From positions 124,001 to 188,000 of the forward strand of contig CAWJLA010000004.1 of assembly GCA_963843605.1 (NCBI GenBank): a stretch of DNA of 64,000 nucleotides, read 5' to 3'. The position numbers and the translations under genes are program-made. Positions 8,685 to 17,699 of this stretch are shown here, piece by piece (within the stretch, counting starts at the first letter, position 1; every line of letters begins with the position of its first letter). Under the pieces are notes generated by a model. It was not told the origin of the DNA. It ran no database searches and saw nothing but the letters and a program-made list of their open reading frames with translations. Origin of the DNA: FEN-1297 sp963843605 (GTDB taxonomy: Bacteria > Bacteroidota > Ignavibacteria > Ignavibacteriales > Ignavibacteriaceae).

Positions 8685-9953
8685 ATGAGCGTCACAGTAC
8701 TTGTCGGAAGTCAATGGGGAGACGAAGGAAAAGGGAAAATTGTCGATCTTTTAAGCGAAAAATATGATATCGTAACAAGATATCAAGGGGGCGCTAATGC
8801 CGGTCATACGGTAGCTATTGGAGATAAACAATATGTACTTCATCTTATTCCTTCTGGAATTTTACGCGAGGGCGTTATCTGCGTCATCGGGAACGGAGTT
8901 GTAATAGATCCTACTGCTCTGCTAGAAGAAATTGCCCTTTTAGAAAAAAACAATATTAAAGTTGACGGCAGACTGTTTATCAGTCATAATGCTCATCTGA
9001 TTATGCCCTACCACAAACTATTGGATTCCATTAGCGAAAGCGGTGAAAATAAGATAGGGACTACCGGACGAGGTATCGGTCCGTGTTATATTGATAAATA
9101 TGCCCGAAAAGGAATTAAGATTGTTGACTTGCTGAACAGAAAAGTACTTGAAGAAAAAATACGAGAAAATTTGAAAGAAAAGAACAATATTCTTACAAAA
9201 GTTTATGCTCATGAGGAATTAAATGTAGAAGATATTATTAAACAATACGTAGAATTTGACAAAGCAATCGACAAATACGTAAAAGACGTTCCGCTTTTTC
9301 TAAACAATTCTATTGCTGAAGGAAAATCCATTCTTCTGGAAGGTGCCCAGGGAGCTTTGCTTGACGTTGACCACGGCACTTATCCTTTTGTTACTTCATC
9401 CAGTCCAACATCCGGCGGAGCTTGTACGGGCACCGGTATTCCGCCAACTAAGATTGACTCAGTTGTAGGTATCGTGAAAGCTTATACCACCCGGGTAGGA
9501 CTGGGACCATTCCCGACTGAATTAACTGATGAAGAAGGTGAAAAGCTCAGAAAAATAGGGGCTGAATACGGTGCTACAACGGGAAGGCCGAGAAGATGCG
9601 GATGGTTCGATGCTTTCCTTGTTAATTATTCGGCAATGATAAACGGAATAGATTCCGTAGCTATAACAAAACTGGACGTACTAAGTGATTTTGACGAAAT
9701 AAAAGTCTGCACCGGCTACGAGTTAAACGGAAAACCGGTAAAATCTTTCCCGACGGATGTTGAACGCTTATCCGCCGTAAAACCGGTATATGAAAAATTA
9801 CCGGGGTGGAAAAAAGACATTTCAAGTTGTCTTTCTTATTCCGATCTTCCTTCCGAAACAAAAGATTACTTAAAATTTATTGCCGACAAATCCGGATTTA
9901 AGATTGAAATAGTTTCGGTTGGACCCAAACGACAACAAACTTTTTTTGTATAA
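8685..9953 (+). CDS. purA: Adenylosuccinate synthetase
   Basis: This enzyme joins aspartate to IMP with GTP, the first committed step to AMP. The 422-residue length matches the family. The N-terminus carries the GTP-binding motif GSQWGDEGKGK with the catalytic Asp and nearby His (NAGHT). The signature GTTGRGIGPCY is at about residue 125, and TTGRPRRCGWFD is at about 297. The gene follows a terminator and opens a three-gene overlapping run. Its stop overlaps the next start by one base (TAATG). Identification is secure. Confidence 0.98.
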   Translation: MSVTVLVGSQWGDEGKGKIVDLLSEKYDIVTRYQGGANAGHTVAIGDKQYVLHLIPSGILREGVICVIGNGVVIDPTALLEEIALLEKNNIKVDGRLFISHNAHLIMPYHKLLDSISESGENKIGTTGRGIGPCYIDKYARKGIKIVDLLNRKVLEEKIRENLKEKNNILTKVYAHEELNVEDIIKQYVEFDKAIDKYVKDVPLFLNNSIAEGKSILLEGAQGALLDVDHGTYPFVTSSSPTSGGACTGTGIPPTKIDSVVGIVKAYTTRVGLGPFPTELTDEEGEKLRKIGAEYGATTGRPRRCGWFDAFLVNYSAMINGIDSVAITKLDVLSDFDEIKVCTGYELNGKPVKSFPTDVERLSAVKPVYEKLPGWKKDISSCLSYSDLPSETKDYLKFIADKSGFKIEIVSVGPKRQQTFFV

Positions 9954-11794
9954 TGAAGCGAATACTGCTCTTATTTTCAGCAGTAATACTTTGGCAATTT
10001 ACATCTTTAGCTCAAAGTGAGAATATTTCTATTAAGTTGGTATACCCTACTCCCGAAGTGCGACTTGAGCTTACGGGAAAACCTTTTTACTTAATAGGGA
10101 CCGTTTCACCTGCATATGCAAAATTAAAAATAAACGATTCCGATGCCCAGGTAAGCAGCGACGGTGCTTTCATCTGCATGGCGAAAATCGATTTATTTAA
10201 AAAAGACGGTTTTACAAAAGGCAAATTTGTTTTTGATATCTCTTATTCCGACAATAAGAAAAAAATCACAAAAATTTTCGACGTCACGGAACCTCTTCAA
10301 ACTTCGCCAGCAGACACAATGATAACCGATAATACCTATCAGGTTCTGCCTTCAGAAAATCAATCACTGATTCCGGGCTCTTCAGTAAAAGTTGAATTTA
10401 AAGGCACCCCGGGAATGAAAGCATATTTTCGGATTCAGGGAATCAATGAAGATTTTCCGATGGTTGAAACGCAGATAGTCCATGACTACGACTGGCAAAA
10501 TGCTGTCTTTGGAAACGGATTTACACGCTACAATGATACCGTTAAAGGAATATATTGGGGTAGTTTTTCTATCATTCCGAATTTGAACAGTGCAGAAATA
10601 AAAATTTATCTGAAAGATCCTTCTAATGATTCAATAAGTGTAACCGCCCCCGGAAAAATCTCGGCTTTTAATACAGCAGTACCGGAAATAATTCAAACGA
10701 GAAACTTCCTGAATCCACTGGTTGGCAGATACGCACCCGAAGGAGGATATAATCTTTTTCTCGACGGCGGCATAAATATGCTGGTAAAAGGGAAAATAGG
10801 CATGTGGTACCAATGCCAGTTATCACCCGATGAAACAGTATTTGTCCCCGATTCGGGAGCATTTATTTTACTGCCCGGTACATCTATTCCTAAAGCGACA
10901 ATATATGCGATCCGGACTGAGGATTCTACTGAATTCGTAAGCGTAAATCTCGGACTGACCCAACGATGTCCTTATAAAATTATTCAGCATACCGACCCCG
11001 AGAGCATTGAATTATTAGTATATAACGTTACTTCTGATATAGATTGGATTTACAATAATAACTGCGATTTAATAAAGCAAGTTACATGGGACCAGCCTAA
11101 AGACGGTGTATTAAAAATTGATATTGAATTGAATGAAAAGACGCAATGGGGTTATTCCGCAGAATATATAGGTAATTTACTGAAGTTAAAGATTAAAAAA
11201 CCGGCAAAGGAAAATTCCGGGATTTTTTTCATTTCTAGCCAATTAAAAAACAGAGTTATAGTTTTAGATCCGGGGCATAATCCGGATACCGGGGCTCTCG
11301 GCCCGCGCGGAACTGAAGAAAAAGACGTAAATTTAAAAATCAGTCTCCAGTTAAAAGAGCTACTGGAAGATGCGGGTGCAAAAGTTTATTTAACTCATAC
11401 CACTGATCCGTTATACCTAAAAGAAAGAAGAAAAAAAGTTGACTCCTTTAACCCGGAAATATCCATCAGTATTCATAATAATGCCGTTCCGGAAGGTGTG
11501 AACCCGCTTGATCATAACGGTAGCTCAGTTTACTACTATGTTCCGCAGGCTCTTCCTCTTGCAAAATTAGTTCACGAAGAACTTATTGATAAACTTAAAT
11601 TAGACGATTTCGGATTGTTCTGGGATAATCTTTATATGACCAGGATGCCGGAATGTATTTCAATACTTGTTGAGCCTGCATTTATGACGGTTCCGGATCA
11701 AGAAGCTTTACTTTTAACTTATAGCTTTCGTGAAAAAATTGCAGAAGCAATTTTCAATGCGGTGAAAGAATTTTATAAGGAATACAGCCAATGA
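9953..11794 (+). CDS. N-acetylmuramoyl-L-alanine amidase (Amidase_3), secreted
   Basis: A peptidoglycan hydrolase that cuts between N-acetylmuramic acid and the stem peptide. A signal peptide covers residues 1-20 (ending SLAQS). About 400 residues of beta-rich, poorly recognised sequence follow, beginning with an Ig-like segment. The zinc amidase domain is at about 428-613. Zinc ligands are visible in LDPGHNPD (His), GTEEKDVN (Glu) and ISIHNNA (His), and the catalytic Glu is in ILVEPAFM. The protein is longer than most amidases because of the N-terminal part, which may target the enzyme. It is co-transcribed with purA and a histidine kinase through overlapping stops and starts. Confidence 0.9.
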   Translation: MKRILLLFSAVILWQFTSLAQSENISIKLVYPTPEVRLELTGKPFYLIGTVSPAYAKLKINDSDAQVSSDGAFICMAKIDLFKKDGFTKGKFVFDISYSDNKKKITKIFDVTEPLQTSPADTMITDNTYQVLPSENQSLIPGSSVKVEFKGTPGMKAYFRIQGINEDFPMVETQIVHDYDWQNAVFGNGFTRYNDTVKGIYWGSFSIIPNLNSAEIKIYLKDPSNDSISVTAPGKISAFNTAVPEIIQTRNFLNPLVGRYAPEGGYNLFLDGGINMLVKGKIGMWYQCQLSPDETVFVPDSGAFILLPGTSIPKATIYAIRTEDSTEFVSVNLGLTQRCPYKIIQHTDPESIELLVYNVTSDIDWIYNNNCDLIKQVTWDQPKDGVLKIDIELNEKTQWGYSAEYIGNLLKLKIKKPAKENSGIFFISSQLKNRVIVLDPGHNPDTGALGPRGTEEKDVNLKISLQLKELLEDAGAKVYLTHTTDPLYLKERRKKVDSFNPEISISIHNNAVPEGVNPLDHNGSSVYYYVPQALPLAKLVHEELIDKLKLDDFGLFWDNLYMTRMPECISILVEPAFMTVPDQEALLLTYSFREKIAEAIFNAVKEFYKEYSQ

Positions 11795-13008
11795 AAATGT
11801 CGGGGGGACCTGCCACTATAAACATTAAAATAATTCTTCTTTTCATTGCGATAATAATCGCGGCAGGCACGCTTTTCTATACCCAAAGCCTCGTTCAGAA
11901 GCTTCAGGAGACGGAAAAACAAATAGTGCAGTTGTATGCCAAAGGAATTGAATACGTAGCAAATACGTCCGGTAATGATGTAGATATCACCTTCCTCTTC
12001 GAAAATATATTGAAGCCCATAGATTTCCCACTCATAAACAGCGGACCTGATAATAAGATCCATATTGAAGATAAATCCGATATAAAAGATGTACGAAATG
12101 TATCTTACGATACTTCACTTTCGAATAGACAGCTTGAGAGTTATTTTGAGGAAAAAATAACAGAAATGGATAAACTGCACAAACCAATTGCAGTAACTTA
12201 TAAGGACTCATTAGTACTACAAAAAATTCATTACGGCGATTCACCGCAAATTACACAATTAAAATTCTACCCTTATGTGCAGATAATTATTGCAGCATTA
12301 TTTATCGGACTTGCATATTTTGGCTTCAGTAATATAAAGCGAAGCGAACAGAGTAACATTTGGGTCGGAATGGCTAAAGAAACGGCGCATCAGTTCGGAA
12401 CTCCTATATCAAGTCTAATGGGCTGGCTTGAAATGCTCAAAATAAGTTATAATGATAAGGATAAAGTTATAGATATCGCAGAGGAAATTTCGAATGATGT
12501 AGAAAAACTTAATAAGATAACATACAGATTTTCGAAAATTGGAGCCACTCCTGAGATAAGTGCCAAATCCGTCTATGAGGAAGTAAAGAAAGTAGTTGAA
12601 TATTTTCAGCGAAGACTTCCGCAAACCGGAAGAAGCATCGAGCTCACATTAGAAGGAGACGAATTCGCATGTGCAAATCTAAACTCGGAGTTATTCGAAT
12701 GGGTAATTGAAAATCTTGTAAAAAATGCACTCGACGCAATTGATCAGAAGGAAGGGAAAATAAATATATCCATAAAACCGGGTAAGAATAATATTGAAAT
12801 AGAAGTAAGCGACAACGGGAAAGGAATAGATTTAAAAAGGAGAAAAGACATTTTCAGACCAGGCTACAGCACTAAAAGAAGAGGATGGGGATTGGGCTTA
12901 AGCTTATCCAAGAGAATAATAGAAACCTATCACAAAGGAAAAATTTATGTAAGAACTTCAACCCTTGGTGAAGGAACAATATTCAGAATCGAACTAAAAA
13001 AATGTTAG
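11791..13008 (+). CDS. Membrane sensor histidine kinase
   Basis: A 405-residue kinase. Two membrane spans (about residues 9-29 and 150-172) flank an extracytoplasmic sensor region of about 120 residues. The phospho-acceptor helix is AKETAHQFGTPISSLMGW (His at about 197), a variant H box in which HQFGTP replaces the usual HELRTP. The ATPase domain has the N box ENLVKNALDAI, the G1 box VSDNGKGI and the G2 segment GWGLGLSLSKRI. No response regulator is encoded beside it. The start overlaps the amidase stop by four bases (ATGA), so it may sense the state of the cell wall, but this is inference. Confidence 0.92.
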   Translation: MKMSGGPATINIKIILLFIAIIIAAGTLFYTQSLVQKLQETEKQIVQLYAKGIEYVANTSGNDVDITFLFENILKPIDFPLINSGPDNKIHIEDKSDIKDVRNVSYDTSLSNRQLESYFEEKITEMDKLHKPIAVTYKDSLVLQKIHYGDSPQITQLKFYPYVQIIIAALFIGLAYFGFSNIKRSEQSNIWVGMAKETAHQFGTPISSLMGWLEMLKISYNDKDKVIDIAEEISNDVEKLNKITYRFSKIGATPEISAKSVYEEVKKVVEYFQRRLPQTGRSIELTLEGDEFACANLNSELFEWVIENLVKNALDAIDQKEGKINISIKPGKNNIEIEVSDNGKGIDLKRRKDIFRPGYSTKRRGWGLGLSLSKRIIETYHKGKIYVRTSTLGEGTIFRIELKKC

Positions 13009-13025
13009 CTCATCGCTAGCATTTT
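12999..13025. terminator. Bidirectional terminator spanning two stop codons
   Basis: Arms 12999-13009 and 13015-13025 form an 11-bp stem with one T-G pair and a five-base loop, flanked by A-rich and T-rich ends on both strands. The histidine kinase stop (13006-13008) and the nadA stop (13005-13007) both lie inside the stem. It can therefore end both converging transcripts. Confidence 0.65.
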
Positions 13026-13950
13026 CTCTATAGGTATTAAAGCATTTTCCATTATCTTTGAAGGTAAGCTTATTTCAGGAGTCTTGTACTTCATACAGCT
13101 ATAAAGTTTTTCCATTGTATTTAATCTCATATAAGGACATTCGTTACAACTGCAATTGTTTTCCGGCGGAGCAGGTATTAAAGTTTTATGAGGAACGATC
13201 TTTTCCATCTGATGAATTATCCCGACTTCCGTTACTACGATATAAGTATCGGCGCTGTCTTCCCGAACAAATTTTAATAATTTGCTGGTCGATCCTATAA
13301 AATCTGCGCGTCTAAGTATAACCTCTTCACATTCAGGATGAGCTATTATTTTTGCTCCGGGATGTTTTACCTGAAGATCAATAATCTTCCGCTCGCTGAA
13401 TGTTTCATGAACAATACATGAACCGTCCCATAATAACAAATTTCTGCCGGTTTTCTTCTCAAGATATTTTCCTAGGTTTCTGTCGGGAGAAAAAAGTATA
13501 GGTTGGTTTTCTGGAATTTGATTTATAATATTTTCCGCATTACTTGATGTGCAAATAATATCGCTTAATGCTTTAACTTCAGCTGTGCAATTAATATATG
13601 TTATTGCCAGATGCTCCGGATGTTTTTCTCTGAAAGCCTTAAACGAACTGCCAGGACAGCTGTCGGCTAAAGAACAACCGGCTTCCAGATCGGGTAGCAG
13701 GACCGTTTTATCCGGGTTCAGTATTTTCGCGGTTTCCGCCATAAAATGAACACCGGCGAATACAATTGTATCGGCATTTGTATTTTTTGCGACGCGCGCT
13801 AATTCAAGGCTGTCTCCGACGAAATCTGCAATATCCTGGATCTCAGATTCCTGATAATAATGTGCTAAAATAACCGCATTCAAGCTCTTTTTTTAATTTT
13901 AAGATTTCTTCTTCATAACTGATCTGTATACCGGATAAATCGTTTAACAT
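13005..13950 (-). CDS. nadA: Quinolinate synthase NadA, frameshifted near the N-terminus
   Basis: NadA condenses iminoaspartate with dihydroxyacetone phosphate to quinolinate for NAD synthesis, using a [4Fe-4S] cluster. Cluster cysteines are visible in EAGCSLADSC, HPECEE and SCNECPYM. The main frame runs from 13883 but begins with TTG and lacks the normal first 22 residues. An ATG at 13948-13950 opens those residues (MLNDLSGIQISYEEEILKLK) in another frame. Removing one base near 13882-13894, for example from the seven-T run at 13888-13894, joins the two into a normal NadA. The gene is therefore one coding sequence with a one-base insertion that is either a real mutation or a sequence error. 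No nadB or nadC is nearby. Confidence 0.9.
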
Positions 13951-13982
13951 AATAATTCCTGTTGTTTTTATAAATCTGTCTC

Positions 13983-13997
13983 AAAATAGGCTATTTT
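13983..13997. repeat. AAAATAG-G-CTATTTT palindrome, copy 1
   Basis: A perfect seven-base inverted repeat around one base in the gap upstream of nadA. A near-identical copy lies at 14292-14306. Each copy lies on the same side of a longer 26-bp repeat (14098 and 14345), so it appears to be one end of a duplicated module. Confidence 0.6.
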
Positions 13998-14097
13998 TTT
14001 TTAGCGTCTTAATATAAAACAAATTACAAATATAATAAGTGATAACTTTTAAATATTTTTCACTTTTTTTAATGGCATTATAGTTGAAAAGTTTTTA

Positions 14098-14176
14098 CTG
14101 AAAATAGAAAATAGTTTTAAGCAAAATCCCTCATATAAAAATTTCTTATAAGACTGGCAGACCAAATCTGCCAGTC
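14098..14176 (-). repeat. Repeat plus stem-loop module, copy 1
   Basis: A 26-bp sequence at 14098-14123 is repeated exactly at 14345-14370. Both copies are followed, within 27-29 bp, by a strong stem-loop. Here the stem is 10 bp (14152-14161 with 14167-14176), perfect, with a CCAAA loop. On the minus strand the order is stem-loop, AGGGATT, then the shared 26 bp. The stem sequence differs from copy 2 while its place is kept, which suggests that structure rather than sequence matters. Confidence 0.7.
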
Positions 14177-14291
14177 CCCCTCTAACCCCAAAATTTAAAA
14201 CTCCAATTAAATTAGGTATAAAAAGGTAAATTACGGCTAAGCAATGTAATTTTTACCGGTAAAATTTTATTAAATAATAAAGGTATGTGCT

Positions 14292-14306
14292 AAAATGGGC
14301 TATTTT
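14292..14306. repeat. AAAATGGGCTATTTT palindrome, copy 2
   Basis: Differs from the copy at 13983-13997 at one position. It lies 38 bp from the second 26-bp repeat, whereas copy 1 lies 100 bp from the first. The spacing between parts of the module is therefore not conserved on this side. Confidence 0.55.
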
Positions 14307-14344
14307 GCAACTTTTTTGCTGGTATGACAATTGGTTAATAAAAT

Positions 14345-14435
14345 CTGAAAATAGAAAATAGTTTTAAGCATAACAATCCCTCCAAAAGAATGTCACTCAA
14401 AACTGTCGAATCTATTCCCTCAGATTCGACAGTTT
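14345..14435 (-). repeat. Repeat plus stem-loop module, copy 2
   Basis: An exact second copy of the 26-bp repeat (14345-14370), then a stem-loop with a perfect 14-bp stem (14400-14413 with 14422-14435) and an eight-base loop. On the minus strand the repeat is preceded by GGAGGGATTGTT and begins with ATG, giving a 23-codon frame (MLKTIFYFQILLTNCHTSKK and three more residues). Copy 1 has TTG in place of ATG and a stop after nine codons. This could be a peptide leader, a degenerate mobile-element end or chance. It also lies 114 bp past the aroB stop and could end that transcript. Confidence 0.7.
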
Positions 14436-14549
14436 CCCTCTCCTCGAAAACAATAAAAACGAAATGATCAAACAAGATTTCTGGCTAATATTAACCGGCT
14501 GAAGAATATTATTACTCAGTCAAGCTGCAATAAAATGAGAATCTAACGT

Positions 14550-15644
14550 TTAATAATTTAGATTTTCTTTCATTTTCAAAAGTGAATTTTTAATAATTCC
14601 GGTATCTGCTTCGATATCCAAAAGGATATTTCCGATTTCCACAGGTAAAACAAATTTTATTTTACCGTTTTTATTTTTCTTATCGTGTCTCATAATTTCC
14701 ATTATATTATTTATATTTACGTTTCGGAACAGTTTAGGCATTTTTATTTTCAAGGGCAGGGATAAAAACTCATCAAGTTTCCCAGTTTTTAAAATCCCCA
14801 AATACTCCGACAGATAAAGTGCAGAGACTACGCCTGCAATTACCGCCTCGCCGTGCTTGATCTTAAAATTCAAATCTGTTTCAAAGCCGTGAGCAAAAGT
14901 ATGACCAAGATTTAATATTTTTCTTAATCCGGATTCTTTTTCATCCTGAGAAACAACAGAAGCCTTAATCGACACGCATTTTTTTATTATTTGAATTATT
15001 ATCTCGCGATCATCTTTATAAATTTTGTTAATGTTATTATTTAAATATTCAAAAAAAGATATATCGGCTAAATAACCGTATTTAATTATTTCCCCGATTC
15101 CGGATGTATATTCCTTTTGAGGCAAAGTTCTAATAAATTCGGTATCGACCAATACCATCCGCGGTTGATAAAACGTACCTATCATATTCTTTTTCTTCTC
15201 AAAATTAATACCCGTTTTCCCCCCAACCGCACTATCAACGGAAGCTAATATTGTAGTAGGCACATGAATTAATTGAACGCCTCTCATAAAAGTTGAAGCG
15301 GCATATCCAACTAAATCACCTGTCACTCCCCCTCCTATCCCTATTATAACGGAATCTCGTCCGTAACCAAGATTTAGCATGAATGAATATATTTTGTTTA
15401 ACTGAACATATGATTTTGATGCTTCGCCCGGTTTTAATTGATAATAATTAATTTTCCCTTTATGCCCGTTAAATACCCGCTTAATGTCTTTCAAATGATA
15501 ATTCGAAACATTTTCATCGATCACAATCAAAATATTTTTATTAAAATTATTTTTTTCAATTTCGATCTTCAGCTGCTTCAGGGCAGAATTTCCGATTATT
15601 ATCTGATAAGGATTATTTTTCAAATGTACAATTATTTTATCCAC
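14550..15644 (-). CDS. aroB: 3-dehydroquinate synthase
   Basis: Converts DAHP to 3-dehydroquinate in the shikimate pathway, using NAD and a divalent metal. The protein has 364 residues, the normal length. The NAD-binding and substrate region includes GGGVTGDLVGYAAS and the signature SVDSAVGGKTGIN. Metal ligands are in SGIGEIIKYG (Glu), LNLGHTFAHG (His) and KHGEAV (His). The start is GTG at 15642-15644, 15 bp after the aroK stop, and no better ATG fits. It is co-transcribed with aroK, an order found in many bacteria. Confidence 0.97.
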   Translation of the reverse strand: MDKIIVHLKNNPYQIIIGNSALKQLKIEIEKNNFNKNILIVIDENVSNYHLKDIKRVFNGHKGKINYYQLKPGEASKSYVQLNKIYSFMLNLGYGRDSVIIGIGGGVTGDLVGYAASTFMRGVQLIHVPTTILASVDSAVGGKTGINFEKKKNMIGTFYQPRMVLVDTEFIRTLPQKEYTSGIGEIIKYGYLADISFFEYLNNNINKIYKDDREIIIQIIKKCVSIKASVVSQDEKESGLRKILNLGHTFAHGFETDLNFKIKHGEAVIAGVVSALYLSEYLGILKTGKLDEFLSLPLKIKMPKLFRNVNINNIMEIMRHDKKNKNGKIKFVLPVEIGNILLDIEADTGIIKNSLLKMKENLNY

Positions 15645-15659
15645 AGTATTTCCCGTTGA

Positions 15660-16214
15660 CTATTGATTTAATGATTGAAGTTCTCTTTTCATTATTCGGA
15701 CCAATTTGTCTACCGACAATCCGATTGATGAATCTTCGGTTTCATAGACAATATCTGCAGATTCATAATAAGATTTTCTTTTCGCTATCAAATCGGAAAG
15801 CTTGTTTATAAACTCATTTTTATCGAGATTAACCGTTCCGTCGCGCATAAGTATCGGACGGTCTCTTTTATATTTAAGTCTTTCGTAAGCTGTTTCGGGA
15901 GATATTTTAAGATAAATTAAAATACCGGAATCTTTAATGATACGTATATTTTCATCAATGGTAACCGTGCCGCCGCCTAAGGAAATTATTGACTTTTCCA
16001 TTTCCGAAAGTTCCAGCAGAGATTGGGTCTCGAGTTTTCTGAAATATTCCTCACCTTTTATTTCAAATAACTCCGAAACCTTCATACCTTCTTTAGTTTC
16101 GATAACCCGGTCTAGATCATAAAATTCCCATCCAAGTGTGTTGGCAACGATGGGGCCGATGGTACTTTTCCCCGATCCCATAAATCCGGTTAAATAAAAA
16201 ATTCTTTTGTTCAT
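15660..16214 (-). CDS. aroK: Shikimate kinase
   Basis: Phosphorylates shikimate with ATP. The 184-residue protein starts with the P-loop GFMGSGKSTIG. Next come the substrate-binding Asp of YDLDRVIE, the Arg in EEYFRKLE and the glycine-rich SLGGGTVT. The lid segment RDRPILMRDG carries the expected Arg. It is the first gene of an aroK-aroB pair and follows an outer-membrane protein gene by 48 bp on the same strand. Identification is secure. Confidence 0.96.
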   Translation of the reverse strand: MNKRIFYLTGFMGSGKSTIGPIVANTLGWEFYDLDRVIETKEGMKVSELFEIKGEEYFRKLETQSLLELSEMEKSIISLGGGTVTIDENIRIIKDSGILIYLKISPETAYERLKYKRDRPILMRDGTVNLDKNEFINKLSDLIAKRKSYYESADIVYETEDSSIGLSVDKLVRIMKRELQSLNQ

Positions 16215-16262
16215 CTGCTAAAATTTAAATTAAAAAGCACATTTTGAATTCCGCTGCCTCGG

Positions 16263-16973
16263 CTAAAAAGCGAATGAAGTTCCCATTAAAAATGTTACTC
16301 CGTCCACATTAATTTTCGATTCAAAAGATTTTTGCGCTAAAGTTATTATCATCCCGTTATAAATTACCCTGCTTTTAGTATAATCGTTAGTAACTGTAAA
16401 TTGCGGATCTCTGAATTTCATTGCGGCATGAAATCCCAGATCTTTTGTCACCAGGAATTCTGTACTAATGGAAACTTGAATTCCGTATGCAATATTTTGG
16501 GGTGAACTATTCACAATTTCATCACCGAACTTTCTTATCTGTTCACCGTAATAATAGCCTCCGCCGCCTCCCATCAGAAATTTCCATTGGCCTGTGGAAA
16601 AAGGTAAAACATAATAAATTGAAAGCTCAACAGGCACCAAAATGAACCCGTCTTCAACAAATATTGATAAAGTATTGTTATCAGAAAATACTGTCAGGTT
16701 TTTGGCCGATATGGTTTTAGTCATATATTCTACATTCAATCCGAGAAATATATCATCGTTAATCCGAAATCTGAAATTTATCCCGGGGTTGATAATATCA
16801 TCTATAGGAAATGCTTTATTCCTTAAGGTCAAATCGGAGGAATTCGGATATAAATATACCTTTGAAGACGTCGTATAAATAAAATCGGCTCCTACTGCAA
16901 ACCTGTTCCCGTTGTATTGCGCCGAGGCAATTACATTCACCAGAAATATTATAATTAATATTTTATAGTGCAT
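16263..16973 (-). CDS. Outer-membrane beta-barrel protein
   Basis: A 236-residue protein with a signal peptide at residues 1-18 (cleavage after ASA). It has alternating hydrophobic beta strands with aromatic girdle residues, GGGGGYYYGEQ in the middle, and a C-terminal Phe in GTSFAF, which is typical of outer-membrane barrels of the OmpW/OMP_b-brl type. No enzymatic motif is present. Function is unknown. It lies between the foldase gene and aroK on the same strand. Confidence 0.75.
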   Translation of the reverse strand: MHYKILIIIFLVNVIASAQYNGNRFAVGADFIYTTSSKVYLYPNSSDLTLRNKAFPIDDIINPGINFRFRINDDIFLGLNVEYMTKTISAKNLTVFSDNNTLSIFVEDGFILVPVELSIYYVLPFSTGQWKFLMGGGGGYYYGEQIRKFGDEIVNSSPQNIAYGIQVSISTEFLVTKDLGFHAAMKFRDPQFTVTNDYTKSRVIYNGMIITLAQKSFESKINVDGVTFLMGTSFAF

Positions 16974-17028
16974 TTCAAAAGGATATTAAAATTTCGCCGG
17001 TAATTTGGCAATATAATTTAAAAAATCA

Positions 17029-17058
17029 AACCCCCGATTTTTTTAATGATCGGGGGTT
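17029..17058 (-). terminator. Rho-independent terminator after the PpiD-like gene
   Basis: A perfect 10-bp stem (AACCCCCGAT at 17029-17038 with its complement at 17049-17058) is followed on the minus strand by TGATTTTTT. It lies 25 bp past the foldase stop codon and so separates that gene from the barrel gene. Confidence 0.85.
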
Positions 17059-17083
17059 GGTTAAAAATTTTTATTTTTAAAAC

Positions 17084-17668
17084 TTATTGCGCAAAGAATT
17101 GGTTTCTATGATCGACAATATCCGCATCCTTTTTCAGTTTAGCGAGCCATTCTGAAAAGAACGTATTCTTTTTCTGTGAAATTAAACTGGCCATTAATTT
17201 GTTTTTCTGAACAGCAAATGCAGAAGAATCAAAAGGTGTTCTGGAAAGCACTTTAATCAGATAGTATCCCTGCAGACCTTTTACCGGATCGGTTACCTGC
17301 CCGATGGGAGCCTTTAGAGCTTTCGCCGCAAAATTATGATCCATACCGACGGTAGGAATAGACTGGTCTGCGGTAAATTCACCGGTTTGGTTCACTACTA
17401 TTTTAGGATCGATAGAAGAAGCTTTTGATAAATCGCCGTTAATTTTCGATTTAATCAGTTCTGCTTGTTTATCTGCTTTTTCAAACTGCTTTTCTTTTAC
17501 CACATTCGGTTTGATAGTATTTTTTTCTTTTTCGAAAGACTCTACCCCTTCAGGAGTAGCTGCAGTAACTTTAGCAACTATGTAACCTCTCGAAGTTTTA
17601 ATAGCATCGCTGATGGTATTTACATCGTTATTGAAAGCAAAATCAACTACGTTTTTATTTACACCCAA
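17084..17668 (-). CDS. PpiD/SurA-like foldase, C-terminal part after frameshift
   Basis: About 195 residues that continue the foldase encoded at 17700-19172, but in another frame. The frame is open upstream to 17702. The TTG at 17668 is only a formal start and is unlikely to be used. Reading DFSKGYNYVPTLG just before it links smoothly to the end of the upstream part. The region resembles the C-terminal part of PpiD-type proteins, with a second, degenerate parvulin-like segment (PIGQVTDPVKGLQGYYLIKV). It ends before a strong terminator. Confidence 0.8.
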   Translation of the reverse strand: MGVNKNVVDFAFNNDVNTISDAIKTSRGYIVAKVTAATPEGVESFEKEKNTIKPNVVKEKQFEKADKQAELIKSKINGDLSKASSIDPKIVVNQTGEFTADQSIPTVGMDHNFAAKALKAPIGQVTDPVKGLQGYYLIKVLSRTPFDSSAFAVQKNKLMASLISQKKNTFFSEWLAKLKKDADIVDHRNQFFAQ

Positions 17669-17699
17669 AGTCGGTACATAATTATAGCCTTTGGAAAAA

